A stretch of DNA of 64,000 bases from Gaiellasilicea sp963811885 (GTDB lineage Bacteria; Actinomycetota; Thermoleophilia; Gaiellales; Gaiellaceae): the NCBI GenBank assembly GCA_963811885.1, contig CAWETB010000012.1, positions 1-64,000 on the forward strand, in the 5' to 3' direction. Below the pieces are notes generated by a model. The model ran no database searches, was not told the DNA's origin, and saw only the letters and a program-made list of their open reading frames with translations. This document shows, in pieces, positions 1 to 10,693 of the stretch (position 1 is its first letter; each line of letters begins with the position of its first letter). Both the position numbers and the translations under genes were made by a program.

Positions 1-4
1 ACCT

Positions 5-867
5 TCACCGCAGCACCGCCTGCGGGTCGGCGATGTAGGCAGCGAACGCGAGTCCCGTCAGCAACTCGAACGCCTCTACGTAGCGGGCGCGCGTGCCTGC
101 GACAACGTCGGCGGGCACCTCCGGGCCGGGGTCGGTCTTGTCCCAGCCGAGGCTCTCGCAGTAGTCGCGGACGTACTGCTTGTCGTAGGACGGCTGCGGG
201 CCGCCGGGCCTGTACTCGTCGGCGGGCCAGAAGCGCGAGGAGTCGGGGGTCAGCGCCTCGTCCCCGAGGACGAGCGTCCCTGCCTGGTCCAGTCCGAGCT
301 CGAACTTGGTGTCCGCGAGGATGATCCCGCGCGCCTCCGCGTGCCTGGACGCGAATGCGTAGAGCGCGAGCGCCACGGACTCGACCTCGGCCCAACGCTC
401 GGCGCCGACGAGGCCGGCAGCGGTCTCGGCGTCGATGTTCTCGTCGTGGCCGGACGTGGCCTTCGTCGCCGGGGTGACGATCGGCTCCGGCAGCCGGTCC
501 GACTCGACAAGCCCGGTGGGGAGCGCATGCCCGCAGACCGAACCGGTGGCCCGATAGTCCTTCCACCCTGAGCCGGACAGATAGCCGCGCACGACCACCT
601 CGACGGGCAGCATCTCCAGCCGCCGGCACTCGAGCGAGCGGCCGTCGTCCCGCAGCGCCAGCAGGTGGTTCGGGACGATCTCGTGGTGCGCGCGAACCAG
701 AACGCCGACAGGCCGGTGAGCACACGTCCCTTGTCGGGGATCTCGGTCGGCAGGATCACGTCGAAGGTCGAGATCCGGTCGGAGGCAACCAGCAGCAGCC
801 GCTCGTCGTCGAGCGCGTAGAGCTCGCGCACCTTGCCGCTGGCGAGATGGACGGCGGCCTCAGGCAT
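5..867 (-). CDS. purC: SAICAR synthetase (PurC), one frame break
   Basis: Phosphoribosylaminoimidazole-succinocarboxamide synthase joins aspartate to CAIR in de novo purine synthesis (cytoplasm, ATP-dependent). The N-terminus reads SGKVRELYAL and DRISTFDVI, the nucleotide-binding start of the family. After a frame break near 700 the rest follows in another frame with VEVVVRGYLSGSGWKDY and the DTKFELG motif. One missing base restores a 287-aa protein, close to the usual length of about 290-300. The ATG at 867 overlaps the purB stop by 8 nt, so purB and purC are translationally coupled. The break is probably a consensus error. Confidence 0.93.
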
Positions 868-2143
868 GCACGTGCTCCTCGCGCAGGGCACGCAGGCGGT
901 CGAAGACGACGCCGGTGTTCCGTGTGTACGCGCCGAGGTCGAAGACCGCGTCGAGCTCGACGGCACCGGCGATCTCGGCGTCGGCGCGCACGAGCTCCGG
1001 GAAGTCGAGGCCCTCGTCCCACGCCCGCATCGCGTGGCGCTGCACGAGCCGGTAGGCGTCGTCGCGAGAACGGCCCGACTCGACGAGAGCGAGCAGCAGC
1101 CGCTGGCTGAAGTAGAGGCGGTGGCTCGCGTCCAGGTTCTCGCGCATCCGCTCGGTGCGGACGACCAGTCCCTCCAGCAGCCACGCGAAGCGGTCGAGCA
1201 TGTAGTCGACGGCGAGGAAGGCGTCCGGCAGGACGACGCGCTCGGCCGAGGAGTGGGAGATGTCCCGCTCGTGCCAGAGCGCGACGTTCTCGAGCCCGAC
1301 GACGGCGTTCCCGCGCACGATCCGTGCGAGGCCGCAGATGCGCTCGGAGACGATCGGGTTGCGCTTGTGCGGCATCGCGGACGAGCCCTTCTGGCCGCTG
1401 CCGAACGGCTCCTCCACCTCGCGCACCTCGGTGCGGGCGAGATGCCTCAGCTCGAGCGCGAACCGCTCGAGCGAGGCGGCGAGCAGTGCGAGCGCGTTCA
1501 GCACCTCGGCATGCCGGTCGCGCTGGAGGATCTGCGTCGAGCTCGGCGCCGGCTCGAGCCCGAGCCGCTCGCAGGCGATCCGCTCGACCTCGGGGTCGGC
1601 CGCGGAGTACGTGCCGACGGCGCCCGAGAGCTTCCCGACCCGCATCCCCTCGAGGGCGCGCGAGACGCGGGCGCGGTCGCGCTCGAGCGCGAACGCCCAG
1701 CCGGCGAGCTTGAGCCCGAACGTCGTCGGCTCGGCATGGACGCCGTGCGTGCGCCCGATCGTGACCGTGTCGCGATGCTCCTCGGCCCGGGCGACGACGG
1801 CGGCGAACGCCCGCTCGATGCCCTCGAGCACGAGCGCGCCGGCCTCCCGGATCTGCAGCGAGAGCGCGGTGTCGAGCACGTCCGAGGAGGTCAGCCGTAG
1901 TGGAACCAGCGTCCCTCCTCGCCGAGCTGTTCCGCCACCGCGTCGACGAACGCGGCGACGTCGTGGTGCGTGCGCGCCTCGATCTCGGCCACGCGCTCGG
2001 CGCTCGGCGGCACCGCCCGCGCCCGAATCGAGTCGACCGCCTCCTGCCGGCACGACCCCCGTCTCGGCCCATCCGTCGAGCGCCGCCAGCTCGACGTCGA
2101 GCCATCGGCGCAGCTTCGCCTCGTCCGACCAGATCGCCGACAT
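860..2143 (-). CDS. purB: Adenylosuccinate lyase (PurB), two frame breaks
   Basis: Adenylosuccinate lyase releases fumarate from SAICAR and from adenylosuccinate, so it serves both the IMP branch and the AMP branch. The fumarase/aspartase signature GSSAMPHKRNP is intact, as are TSSDVLDTA and GRTHGVHAEPTTFG. The N-terminal MSAIWSDEAKLRRWLDVE is in the same frame as the body. The stretch between about 2052 (one extra base) and 1896 (one missing base) is shifted, and read in its own frame it gives the expected sequence ending EEGRWFHYG. Corrected length is 427 aa, normal for the family. It lies between purD and purC. Confidence 0.94.
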   Translation of the reverse strand: MSAIWSDEAKLRRWLDVELAALDGWAETGVVPAGGGRLDSGAGGAAERRARGRDRGAHAPRRRRVRRRGGGTARRGGTLVPLRLTSSDVLDTALSLQIREAGALVLEGIERAFAAVVARAEEHRDTVTIGRTHGVHAEPTTFGLKLAGWAFALERDRARVSRALEGMRVGKLSGAVGTYSAADPEVERIACERLGLEPAPSSTQILQRDRHAEVLNALALLAASLERFALELRHLARTEVREVEEPFGSGQKGSSAMPHKRNPIVSERICGLARIVRGNAVVGLENVALWHERDISHSSAERVVLPDAFLAVDYMLDRFAWLLEGLVVRTERMRENLDASHRLYFSQRLLLALVESGRSRDDAYRLVQRHAMRAWDEGLDFPELVRADAEIAGAVELDAVFDLGAYTRNTGVVFDRLRALREEHVHA

Positions 2144-2213
2144 GGCCGGGCGGGAGTAGCGCGAAATCACTCGAGCGAGTCTAGCGTCCCGCCCGGCCGA
2201 TCGACCGACGCGA

Positions 2214-3437
2214 TCAGCCCGGCGCGGCGGCCGCGTCCAGCGCGATGTCGCGGCGGTACTGCACGCCCTCGAAGCGAATCTTCTCGCAGCCCGCGTACGC
2301 CGACTCGCGCGCCTCGGCGACCGTCGCGCCCCGTCCCCGTGACACCGAGGATGCGGCCGCCGTTCGTGACCAGTTGCTCGCCGTGCAGGGCCGTTCCCGC
2401 GTGGAAGACGATTGCGCCGGTCGCCTCCGCCTCTTCGATCCCCTCGATCGGCGTGCCGGCGTCCGCCCGCTCCGGATAGCCGCCGGCCGCGAGCACGACG
2501 GTCACCGCGGCGTCGTCGGAGACGCCGAGCTCGACCCCCTCGAGATCCCCGCCCGCCGCGGCAGCGAGCGCGCCGAGCAGGTCGCCGTCGAGGCGCGGCA
2601 GGATCGACTGCGTCTCCGGGTCGCCGAAGCGCGCGTTGAACTCGAGCACCTTCGGCCCGGACTCCGTCAGCATCAGCCCGGCGAAGAGAACCCCGACGAA
2701 CGGCGTGCCGCGGCGGGCGAGCTCCTCGACCACCGGCCGGTGGATCTGCTCCACGAGCTCCGCGACCTCGCTCCGCGCCGAAGCCGGGGACGGGCGAGAA
2801 CGAGCCCATCCCGCCCGTGTTCGGGCCCGTGTCGCCGTCGCCGATCCGCTTGAAGTCCTGCGCCGGTGCGAGGGGGACGACGTGATGCCCGTCGGAGAGC
2901 GCGAAGACGGAGATCTCGTCGCCGTCGAGCAGCTCCTCGATCACGATCGGGCCGTCGTACGCCGCCGCCGCGCGCAGCCCTTCGTCGAGCTGCTCGGCGG
3001 TCTCGCAGATGAAGACGCCCTTGCCGGCGGCGAGCCCGTCCACCTTGACGACACAGGGCGGCCGCGCGACCGCGAGCGCCTCGGCCGTCGGCACGCCGGC
3101 GGCCGCCATGACGTCCTTGGCGAAGCTCTTCGAGCCCTCGATCCGCGCGGCGGCCCGGCTCGGGCCGAAGACGGCGATCCCGTTGCGACGCAGCGCGTCG
3201 CCCACGCCGGCGACGAGCGGCGCCTCCGGCCCGATCACGGCGAGGTCGACGTCGAGGCTGCGGGCGAGGCCGAGCAGCGCCTCGGCGTCGTCGGGCCGGA
3301 CTGGATGACAGTCGCCCAGCGCCGCGATTCCCGGGATTCCCGGGAGCGGCGTGGAGCCCGGTCAGACCGGGCGCCTGCGCCAGCTTCCACGCCAGCGCGT
3401 GCTCGCGACCGCCCGACCCCACGAGGAGCACCTTCAC
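2214..3437 (-). CDS. purD: Phosphoribosylamine-glycine ligase (PurD), three frame breaks
   Basis: GAR synthetase is an ATP-grasp ligase that joins glycine to phosphoribosylamine. The GTG start gives VKVLLVGSGGREHALAWKLA. The ATP-grasp body has VKVDGLAAGKGVF, GPNTGGMGSFSP and LEFNARFGDPETQ. Frame breaks near 3330, 2772 and 2340 each look like one extra base, and removing them gives 406 aa ending at the TGA at 2214-2216, near the usual 420. TAGACT lies 8 nt before the GTG, which suggests a leaderless mRNA. It is the first gene of purD-purB-purC. Confidence 0.92.
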
Positions 3438-3493
3438 GGCGGCCGAGTCTACTCCCAGGGTTTGACGATGGCCGTCGTGGCAATCAGGTTCCC

Positions 3494-3808
3494 ATGAACA
3501 GGAACGAACCAGGCCTCGATCTGCAGGAGTGGGAGACACGCTGGGCGGAGATCGAGGAGGCGCTCGCCGAGGATCCCGCGACGGAGCTGCCGCTCGCCTG
3601 CGACGAGATCGAGCGGCTACTCGGCCTCCACGAAGGCGACGCGACGCTGACGGCCCAGCTCACAGAGGTCGAGGCGGCGTACGGCGCTGCGCGTGAGGTT
3701 GCCGACCGGCTCGAGCAGGGGCGCGACGTCGACCCGGGGGACATCGCCGCGGCCGTCGAGAACCTGCGCTTCATCCGCGACACGATTCTTCCGGCCGGCT
3801 CGGCGTAG
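3494..3808 (+). CDS. Small hypothetical protein
   Basis: This is a 104-aa acidic, mostly helical protein that I do not recognise. It has two amphipathic segments (around residues 8-45 and 55-95) and no Cys, signal peptide or membrane segment. The ATG at 3494 is preceded by only a weak purine stretch. It is divergent from purD and lies 20 nt before the AEC carrier, so it may share transcription with that gene. Confidence 0.6.
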   Translation: MNRNEPGLDLQEWETRWAEIEEALAEDPATELPLACDEIERLLGLHEGDATLTAQLTEVEAAYGAAREVADRLEQGRDVDPGDIAAAVENLRFIRDTILPAGSA

Positions 3809-3828
3809 CACCCCAGTAGCCTCACCGA

Positions 3829-4737
3829 GTGCTCGCCGAGAGCCTTCTGCTCCTCGTCTTCCTGCTGCTCGGCGCGGCCGTCCAGCTCGCAGGCGCGCCC
3901 CCGCGGCTGCGCGACGTCGTCTGGATCGCGTTCTTCTGGACGTTCTCGCCGGTGCTGGTCTTCGTCACGTTCTCCACCGTCGACCCGACGAGGGTCTCGG
4001 TCGTGCACTCGGCGCCGCGATCCTCGCAAGCTGGCTCGTCGGGCTCACGGGCTACGGCTACGCGCGGCTCGTCTCGAGCGAGCGCGACGAGCGCGGGGCG
4101 CTGACGCTGGCGGCAGGGTTCGGCAACACCGGCTTCGTCGGCTTCCCGCTCGCCCAACTCGCCTACGGCGCCGACGGGCTGACGCTCGCCGTGCTCTACG
4201 ACCGGCTCTCGTGGCTCCTGCCGGCCTCGTCGATCTCGACGACGATCGCGCGGCTACACGGCCGCCGCGAGGTCGAGGTCTCGCGGCGGCACAGGCTGCG
4301 CGCGGTGCTCGCGAACCCGCCGCTGCACGCGTTCTGGCTCGCCCTCGTCCTGCGCGCGGCGGGCGTCGACGTTCCGGGCACGGGCGCGGCGAAGGACGTC
4401 GTCGGCGCCGTGATCGGGCCGTACGGCTTCTTCCTGCTCGGGCTCTCGCTCACGTTCGCACGCGTGCCGCAGCCGCCGGAGGAGCTGCGGCGGGCTCTCG
4501 GCGCCGTCGCGATCAGGTTCGCCGGTGGGCCGTTGGCCCTGTTCGCGACGGGCCGGACTGCTCGGCGCCGACGTGCCGGGCGTCTTCTACCTCCTCGCCG
4601 GGATGCCGAGCGCGTTCCACCTGCTGGTCCTCGCGCGCGTCTACGAGGTGCGGCCGGCGCTGATGAACCGGATCGTCGTCGGCACGACGATCCCCGCGGT
4701 TGCGGCGGTCGTGCTCGTCGTCGGGATCGCGCGCTAG
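3829..4737 (+). CDS. AEC-family (auxin efflux carrier/malate permease type) transporter, two frame breaks
   Basis: This is a polytopic inner-membrane carrier of the auxin-efflux-carrier superfamily. The N-terminus has two hydrophobic spans (residues 1-18 and 28-46). The second segment contains LTLAAGFGNTGFVGFPLAQL, the family's GN-x-GF-x-G-P core, and the C-terminus ends with the GTTIPAVAAVV span. Frame breaks near 4003 (missing base) and 4548 (extra base) cancel, leaving 302 aa, normal for the family. TAGCCT ends 6 nt before the GTG start. Substrate is unknown; relatives carry malate, lactate or similar acids. Confidence 0.85.
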
Positions 4738-6044
4738 ACGACCCGTGCCAGCGCGTCGACCACGCGTGGGTCGAAATGCGTCCCGGCGCATCGCTGCAGC
4801 TCGGCCAGCGCCTCCTGGGCGGACCGTCCCGCGCGGTAGGGGCGGTCGGTCGTGATCGCGTTGTAGGCGTCGCAGCAGCAGACGATCCGGGCCACGAGCG
4901 GGATCCGTTCGCCGGCCAGCCCGTCGGGGTAGCCGCCGCCGTCGTAGCGCTCGTGGCAGGAGCGGACCAGGTGGCCGACCTTGCCGAGGACGCCGCCGAC
5001 CTTGTCGAGCATCTCCTCGCCGATCAGCGTGTGCGTCTCCACGAGCGCCCGCTCCTCCGGCGTCAGCGGCCCGGGCTTGTTGATGATCTCGTTCGGGATC
5101 CGGATCTTGCCGACGTCGTGCAGCAGCGCCACGAACTCGGTGTCGCGCCGGGCGCGGGCGTCGAGCCGGAGCTCGTCCGCGACGGCGACGGAGAGCGAGA
5201 CGACGTCGCGGCTGTGCGAGCCGGTGTAGCTGTCGTCGGCCTCGACGACGTCGCCGAGCAGGAGCGCCGTGCCGCGGTAGGCGTGACTGAGCTCGAGCGC
5301 GTGATCGACGCGGGCCCGTCGTTCGCGCGCGAACGTGCGGAGGAGCGCAACGAGCGGCAACACGAGCAGGAACGCCGCGGCGTGGTCTGCGGCCGCCAAC
5401 GCGGCCAGGTACCCGACCGGCGCCAGGGCAGCATCGACGGCCCACGCGACCGAGAGGTCGCGGACGAAGACGCGCGGCGAGATGCCGAGGGCGATTCGTG
5501 CGTGCGTCGCCGCGTGCACGAAGTCGAAGGCGAACTGCGCGGCGAGTGCGACGAGCAGAACCCACGGCGCTGCGTCGGCGGGGGCGCTCACGCCGGCGGC
5601 GGCGAGGACGAGCACCGGGCCGAGCGAGTACGTCGCCTCGCCGAACCGGCCGAGCACGCGTTCGAGCCTGATTCGCCCCTCGGCGAGCTCGAGGACGTTG
5701 CCGAGCATCACCCCCGCGGCAACACACAGAGGCACGAGCTGGAGGGGAAGCAGGAACAGCATCGGGACGAAGACGAGTTGCGTCGCGACGGCCAGACCCG
5801 GGCCGACCTCGAAGTCGACGTTGTAGGCGAGGGCATAGGCGCCGACGAGCGCCAGCACCAGCAAGGGCGAGGCCGTCGCCGTGGAGTCGTAGAGGAGCAG
5901 CAGTGCCGCGGCGACGACGAGGAAGACGCCGCCGTCGGCCACGCTCGCCCAGAGTGCGCGGCCGCCGAGCCGCGCCGTGCGGCGCGCCCGCGTGTCCTCG
6001 AGCAGGACCTCGGTGGCGGGATCGAACTCGGCCGTGCTGCTCAC
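4734..6044 (-). CDS. Membrane-anchored HD-GYP domain protein (probable c-di-GMP phosphodiesterase)
   Basis: A 436-aa protein. Residues about 35-230 form seven or so membrane spans in an integral sensor-like module. The C-terminal 190 residues form an HD-GYP domain: HSRDVVSLS, the metal-binding LLHDVGKIRIPNEII, HTLIGEEML, and the signature HERYDGGGYPDGLAGERIP. HD-GYP proteins hydrolyse cyclic di-GMP to pGpG or GMP. No GGDEF domain is present. Its stop overlaps that of the converging AEC gene (CTAG at 4734-4737). The sensory input is unknown. Confidence 0.9.
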   Translation of the reverse strand: MSSTAEFDPATEVLLEDTRARRTARLGGRALWASVADGGVFLVVAAALLLLYDSTATASPLLVLALVGAYALAYNVDFEVGPGLAVATQLVFVPMLFLLPLQLVPLCVAAGVMLGNVLELAEGRIRLERVLGRFGEATYSLGPVLVLAAAGVSAPADAAPWVLLVALAAQFAFDFVHAATHARIALGISPRVFVRDLSVAWAVDAALAPVGYLAALAAADHAAAFLLVLPLVALLRTFARERRARVDHALELSHAYRGTALLLGDVVEADDSYTGSHSRDVVSLSVAVADELRLDARARRDTEFVALLHDVGKIRIPNEIINKPGPLTPEERALVETHTLIGEEMLDKVGGVLGKVGHLVRSCHERYDGGGYPDGLAGERIPLVARIVCCCDAYNAITTDRPYRAGRSAQEALAELQRCAGTHFDPRVVDALARVV

Positions 6045-6195
6045 GAAGTGGGTATCGGAACGGCCGAAACCGCGCGTTCACTCGAACGAGGGATTCGGAG
6101 ATCTAGCCGTTCCTTCACCCCTGCGGGGGATTGTCTCCCGCGCGCTCGCGAGGACACTGCGAACTCGGCGGCGGACAAAGGGAGAGGGCGAGTTC

Positions 6196-6846
6196 ATGGG
6201 AACTGCGGGCACGACGAAGGGCATTCGGCAGCTGCTGGTGATCGCGGGGGCGTTCGTCGCCCTGGCGGCGGCGAGCGCATCGCCAGCGCAAGCGGGCGAC
6301 GGATCGTTGCTCGGCTGCGGCCACGAGCCGGTGCACCCGTTCCTGCAGTGGCTCGACCCTCTCCCCTATACCCTCCTGCCCGGCGGCGACTTCGAGTCGG
6401 GCGCGGCCGGCTGGAAGCTCTCCGGCGGCGCGCGGGTCGTGGACGGCAACGAGCCGTTCGCGATCACCGGCAAGTCGGACTCGCATTCGCTGCTGCTGCC
6501 GCAGGGAAGCTCGGCGACGAGCCCGACGATGTGCATGGGCCTCCTGCTGCCGGTCGTCCGCTACGTCTCCACCGGCGGGAACCTGCTCTCGTTCATGCGG
6601 GTCGAGGCGGTCTACAAGGATCCGAGAGGACGGGAGCGGTCGATCGACCTGCTGCCGCCGGGGCTGCCGAGCAAGTCCTGGGCGCCGAGCCTGCCGGCGC
6701 TGCAGCTGATGGGGCTGCTCAACGTGCTGACGCTGGACGGGCTCACATCCGACATTGCACTGCGGTTCACCCCGACGGGGACGATCTTCGGCAGCGGCAC
6801 CTGGCGGGTCGACGACATCTACGTCGATCCCTGGAAGGTCGTCTAG
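6196..6846 (+). CDS. Secreted protein, probable jelly-roll fold
   Basis: A 216-aa protein with a signal peptide (residues 1-33, basic start, hydrophobic core, cleavage near AQA-GDG). The mature part has LPGGDFESGAAGWKLSGGA followed by alternating strands and ends TWRVDDIYVDPWKVV. The opening 'G-D-F-E-x-G-x-x-x-W' and closing 'V-D-D-I-Y-V-D-P' resemble carbohydrate-binding-module-like jelly rolls. A GGGAGAGGG tract sits about 8 nt before the ATG. The 150 bp between this gene and the HD-GYP gene holds no other gene I can see. Confidence 0.8.
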   Translation: MGTAGTTKGIRQLLVIAGAFVALAAASASPAQAGDGSLLGCGHEPVHPFLQWLDPLPYTLLPGGDFESGAAGWKLSGGARVVDGNEPFAITGKSDSHSLLLPQGSSATSPTMCMGLLLPVVRYVSTGGNLLSFMRVEAVYKDPRGRERSIDLLPPGLPSKSWAPSLPALQLMGLLNVLTLDGLTSDIALRFTPTGTIFGSGTWRVDDIYVDPWKVV

Positions 6847-6850
6847 CGGC

Positions 6851-8125
<1,275 letters not shown>

Positions 8126-8143
8126 CCCGCGATCATGCCCGGT

Positions 8144-8353
8144 TCAGTGGAATCGCACGCCGACAGGCTCCTCGGACGCTCGCACCACGCTGATCGGATG
8201 CCCGCGCGTGCAGCAGGTGGCGGTGTGCTCGCGCTCGAGCTCGAGCCGTCCTTCCACCCGAGCGGCGAGATACCCGTGCTCGGCCGCACACTCCTCGCAG
8301 ACGACGGTGTACGACGTCGCCCGCGCTGCCAGCCAGACCGTCTGATCGATCAT
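8144..8353 (-). CDS. Small Cys-containing protein
   Basis: A 69-aa protein starting at ATG 8353 behind a strong AAAGGAGA site. It has CEEC near residue 20 and CC near residue 47 with nearby His residues, so a zinc-ribbon-like fold is plausible. I do not recognise the family. It lies between the helicase loader and purA on the same strand, 28 and 18 nt apart, which suggests co-transcription. Confidence 0.65.
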   Translation of the reverse strand: MIDQTVWLAARATSYTVVCEECAAEHGYLAARVEGRLELEREHTATCCTRGHPISVVRASEEPVGVRFH

Positions 8354-8381
8354 GCCCTGCTCTCCTTTCGACCCCTTGCTT

Positions 8382-9098
8382 TCAGGCGGCGCCAAGCGCC
8401 CGGTAGTCGTTGGTCGGAGTCAGCCTCACCTCCTGACACAGCCGACGGAGGCGGCTCGCGATCGGCTTGCCGACGCGGTCGTCGAGCTCGCCGAGCGTCA
8501 GATTCGTGGTCACGATCGTCAGCGAGCGGGACGACTCGCGCTCGTTGACGAGGCTGTAGAGGCGCCCGCGCGACCAGTCGTCCGGCTTCTCGTTGCCGAG
8601 GTCGTCGAGCACCACGATCTTGAAGCCGCGTGGGAAGCTCCAGTGGATCTCCTCGCCGTCGAGCTGCTGGCTGCGCAGGTCGCGCAGGCGCTGCAGCCAC
8701 GTCGGCACGTTGATGAAGAGGCTCGCCGACTCCTGCATGTACGCGGCCTCGCGCAGGATCGCGATCGCGAGATGGGTCTTGCCGGCGCCGGGCGGGCCGT
8801 GCAGGAGCAGGCCGCGGCTCGGCCGCCGTCCCTGCCGGACTTCCTTCGAGAGGTTCATCGCCTGCGTCAGCGCATCGCCGGTACCGGGGACGCGCCGGAA
8901 GGTCGCGAACGAGCAGTCGCGGTAGGCGAGCGGCACGCCCGTGCGGACGAACCTGGCCGCGGCCTGGCTCTCCGCCTGCTCGACCTCCTCGGCCTGGCGG
9001 CAGACCTCGCAGTAGCGGCTGCCCGGGAAGGTGAAGTGCAGCACCTTGACCTCGATCGTCTCGAAGGCGCAGCCGCACTTGAGGCAGGTCGCTTTCAC
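8382..9098 (-). CDS. DnaC/IstB-like AAA+ ATPase, likely replicative helicase loader
   Basis: A 238-aa protein. The N-terminus carries a four-Cys zinc ribbon (CLKCGC, then YCEVC). The AAA+ core has Walker A GPPGAGKTH, Walker B IVVLDDLGNE, sensor 1 TIVTTNLT and SRLRR as the arginine-finger region. The GTG start overlaps the dnaB stop (GTGA, 9095-9098), so loader and helicase are translationally coupled. Family knowledge: DnaC/DnaI proteins open and load the DnaB ring. No transposase is nearby, so an IstB role is unlikely. The zinc ribbon recalls Firmicute DnaI. Confidence 0.85.
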   Translation of the reverse strand: MKATCLKCGCAFETIEVKVLHFTFPGSRYCEVCRQAEEVEQAESQAAARFVRTGVPLAYRDCSFATFRRVPGTGDALTQAMNLSKEVRQGRRPSRGLLLHGPPGAGKTHLAIAILREAAYMQESASLFINVPTWLQRLRDLRSQQLDGEEIHWSFPRGFKIVVLDDLGNEKPDDWSRGRLYSLVNERESSRSLTIVTTNLTLGELDDRVGKPIASRLRRLCQEVRLTPTNDYRALGAA

Positions 9099-10468
9099 GC
9101 GGCGCGGTGGTCGGAGAACTTCGCGTAGCGCTTGACGAAGTTGAGCTTGATCGTCTCGGTCGGCCCGTTGCGGTGCTTCGCGACGTGCACCTCGGCGAGT
9201 CCCTGGTGCTCCGACTCCTCGCCGTTGTAGTACTCGTCGCGGTAGATGAACATGACGAGGTCGGCGTCCTGCTCGATGCTGCCGCTCTCGCGCAGGTCGG
9301 AGAGGACCGGGCGCTTGTCGGTGCGCTGCTCGACCGCGCGCGAGAGCTGCGAGAGCGCGATGATCGGCACGTCGAGGTCCTTGGCGAGCGCCTTGAGGCC
9401 GCGGGAGAGGGACGACACCTCCTGCAGCCGGCTCTCGACGTTGCCGCCCATCGCCATCAGCTGCAGGTAGTCGACGATGATCATGCCGAGGTTCGGCTCG
9501 CGCCTCTTCAGCGTCTGGGCGCGGGAGCGGAGCTCGAAGAGCGTCAGGCCGGGCGTGTCGTCGAGGAACATCGGCACCTGCTCGAGCGTCGCGCACGCCT
9601 TCGAGAGCCGCGACCAGTCCTCCTCGGCGAGCTTCCCGGTGCGGATCTTGTGCGAGTCGATCTTCCCCTCGAGACAGATCAGCCGCTGCGTCACCTCCTG
9701 CTTCGACATCTCGAGCGTGAAGAACGCGCACGGCGTTCCCGTGCGGACGACGTTGGCGGCGATGCTGATCCCGAGGGCGCTCTTCCCCATCGAGGGACGG
9801 GCGGCGAGGATGATCAGGTTGCCGGGCTGGAAGCCGGCCGTGACCGCGTCGAGCTCCGAGAACCCGCTCGAGATGCCGGTCACGGACGCGCCCTGCTCGT
9901 AGAGGTGGCTGACCCGCTCGAACGTCTCGACCAGCGCCTCCTTGAGCGAGCGCAGCTCGCCGGGGCTGCCGGCCTGGCTGACCTCGAACAGGGCCTGCTC
10001 GGCCTGTGAGATCAGGTGGTTCGTCTCGTCGCCGCGGTCGATCGCGAGCCTCGTGATCTCCCGGCCGGCGTCCGCGAGCCGGCGGATCAGTGCGTGGTCG
10101 CGGACGATCAGCGCGTAGTGGGCGGCGTTTCCGGCCGCGGACGCCCAGGCGGCGATCTCGTGGATCTTGGCGCGACCGCCGACGAGCTCGAGCTGGCCCT
10201 CCTCCTCGAGCTTCGCGGTGACGGTGATCGCGTCGACCGGCTCGCCGCGCTCGAAGAGGCCGCGCGCGATGTCGAAGATGACGCCGTGCGTGCGCCGGTA
10301 GAAGTCGGACGCCTTCAGGTGCTCGCTCACGGCGGCGATCGCGGTCGGGGCGAGCAGCATCGCGCTCAGCACCGACATCTCGGCATCGAGGTCGTGCGAG
10401 GGGACGTGGGGAGGCTGCGCCCCGACCGGGGGCATGGCTGTAGCGTGGCTGGCGGCGACCTGAGCCAT
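9095..10468 (-). CDS. dnaB: Replicative DNA helicase DnaB
   Basis: A 457-aa protein of normal length without an intein. The N-terminal domain (HDLDAEMSVLSAMLL) is followed by the RecA-like helicase core: Walker A ARPSMGKSALG, FTLEMSKQEVTQRLI, Walker B MIIVDYLQLM, and the arginine region SGSIEQDADLVMFIYRDEYY. ATG 10468 is chosen because upstream sequence is not protein-like, and a second Met lies ten residues in. It follows rplI in the ribosomal/replication operon with a 225-nt gap that carries unusual structure. Confidence 0.96.
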   Translation of the reverse strand: MAQVAASHATAMPPVGAQPPHVPSHDLDAEMSVLSAMLLAPTAIAAVSEHLKASDFYRRTHGVIFDIARGLFERGEPVDAITVTAKLEEEGQLELVGGRAKIHEIAAWASAAGNAAHYALIVRDHALIRRLADAGREITRLAIDRGDETNHLISQAEQALFEVSQAGSPGELRSLKEALVETFERVSHLYEQGASVTGISSGFSELDAVTAGFQPGNLIILAARPSMGKSALGISIAANVVRTGTPCAFFTLEMSKQEVTQRLICLEGKIDSHKIRTGKLAEEDWSRLSKACATLEQVPMFLDDTPGLTLFELRSRAQTLKRREPNLGMIIVDYLQLMAMGGNVESRLQEVSSLSRGLKALAKDLDVPIIALSQLSRAVEQRTDKRPVLSDLRESGSIEQDADLVMFIYRDEYYNGEESEHQGLAEVHVAKHRNGPTETIKLNFVKRYAKFSDHRAA

Positions 10469-10693
10469 GGACCCATTCAAGCCGCAGCGGCGGACGGCCT
10501 CAACAGCTGGGGATCCACAGGCGGCTGTGGGAAGTGGAAGGCCGCGATCTGCAGGGGAAAGAGAACCCGTGTTCGCACGGTTCTCCACCGGAATCGGCGG
10601 CCGGCATCGCCACTGTCCACAACAGCCGTGGCCGCTTAGAGCGGGAAGTTCACAGCGCGCTCCACAGGGCTGTGGAGCGCGCTGTGGACGGGC
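10469..10693 (-). promoter_or_regulatory. dnaB upstream region: TCCACA/TGTGGA cluster, palindrome and LexA-like box
   Basis: This gap between rplI and dnaB holds five copies of TCCACA or its complement TGTGGA (near 10513, 10617, 10661, 10671 and 10683), the core of DnaA boxes. A perfect inverted repeat with 17-nt arms and a GG centre spans 10651-10686, 8 nt after the rplI stop. GAAC-CCGT-GTTC at 10563-10574 resembles the CGAAC-N4-GTTCG LexA box, with one flank mismatch. No T-tract follows the hairpin. Function as terminator, DnaA site or SOS operator is inferred. Confidence 0.5.

Noticed and set aside
1..3437. Decaying purine pathway
   Set aside because: Breaks are isolated single bases with otherwise strong conservation and correct lengths, and the same pattern affects topA. 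Sequencing error is the simpler reading.
8382..9098. IstB transposition helper
   Set aside because: No IstA transposase, no inverted repeats, and direct coupling to dnaB favour a helicase loader.
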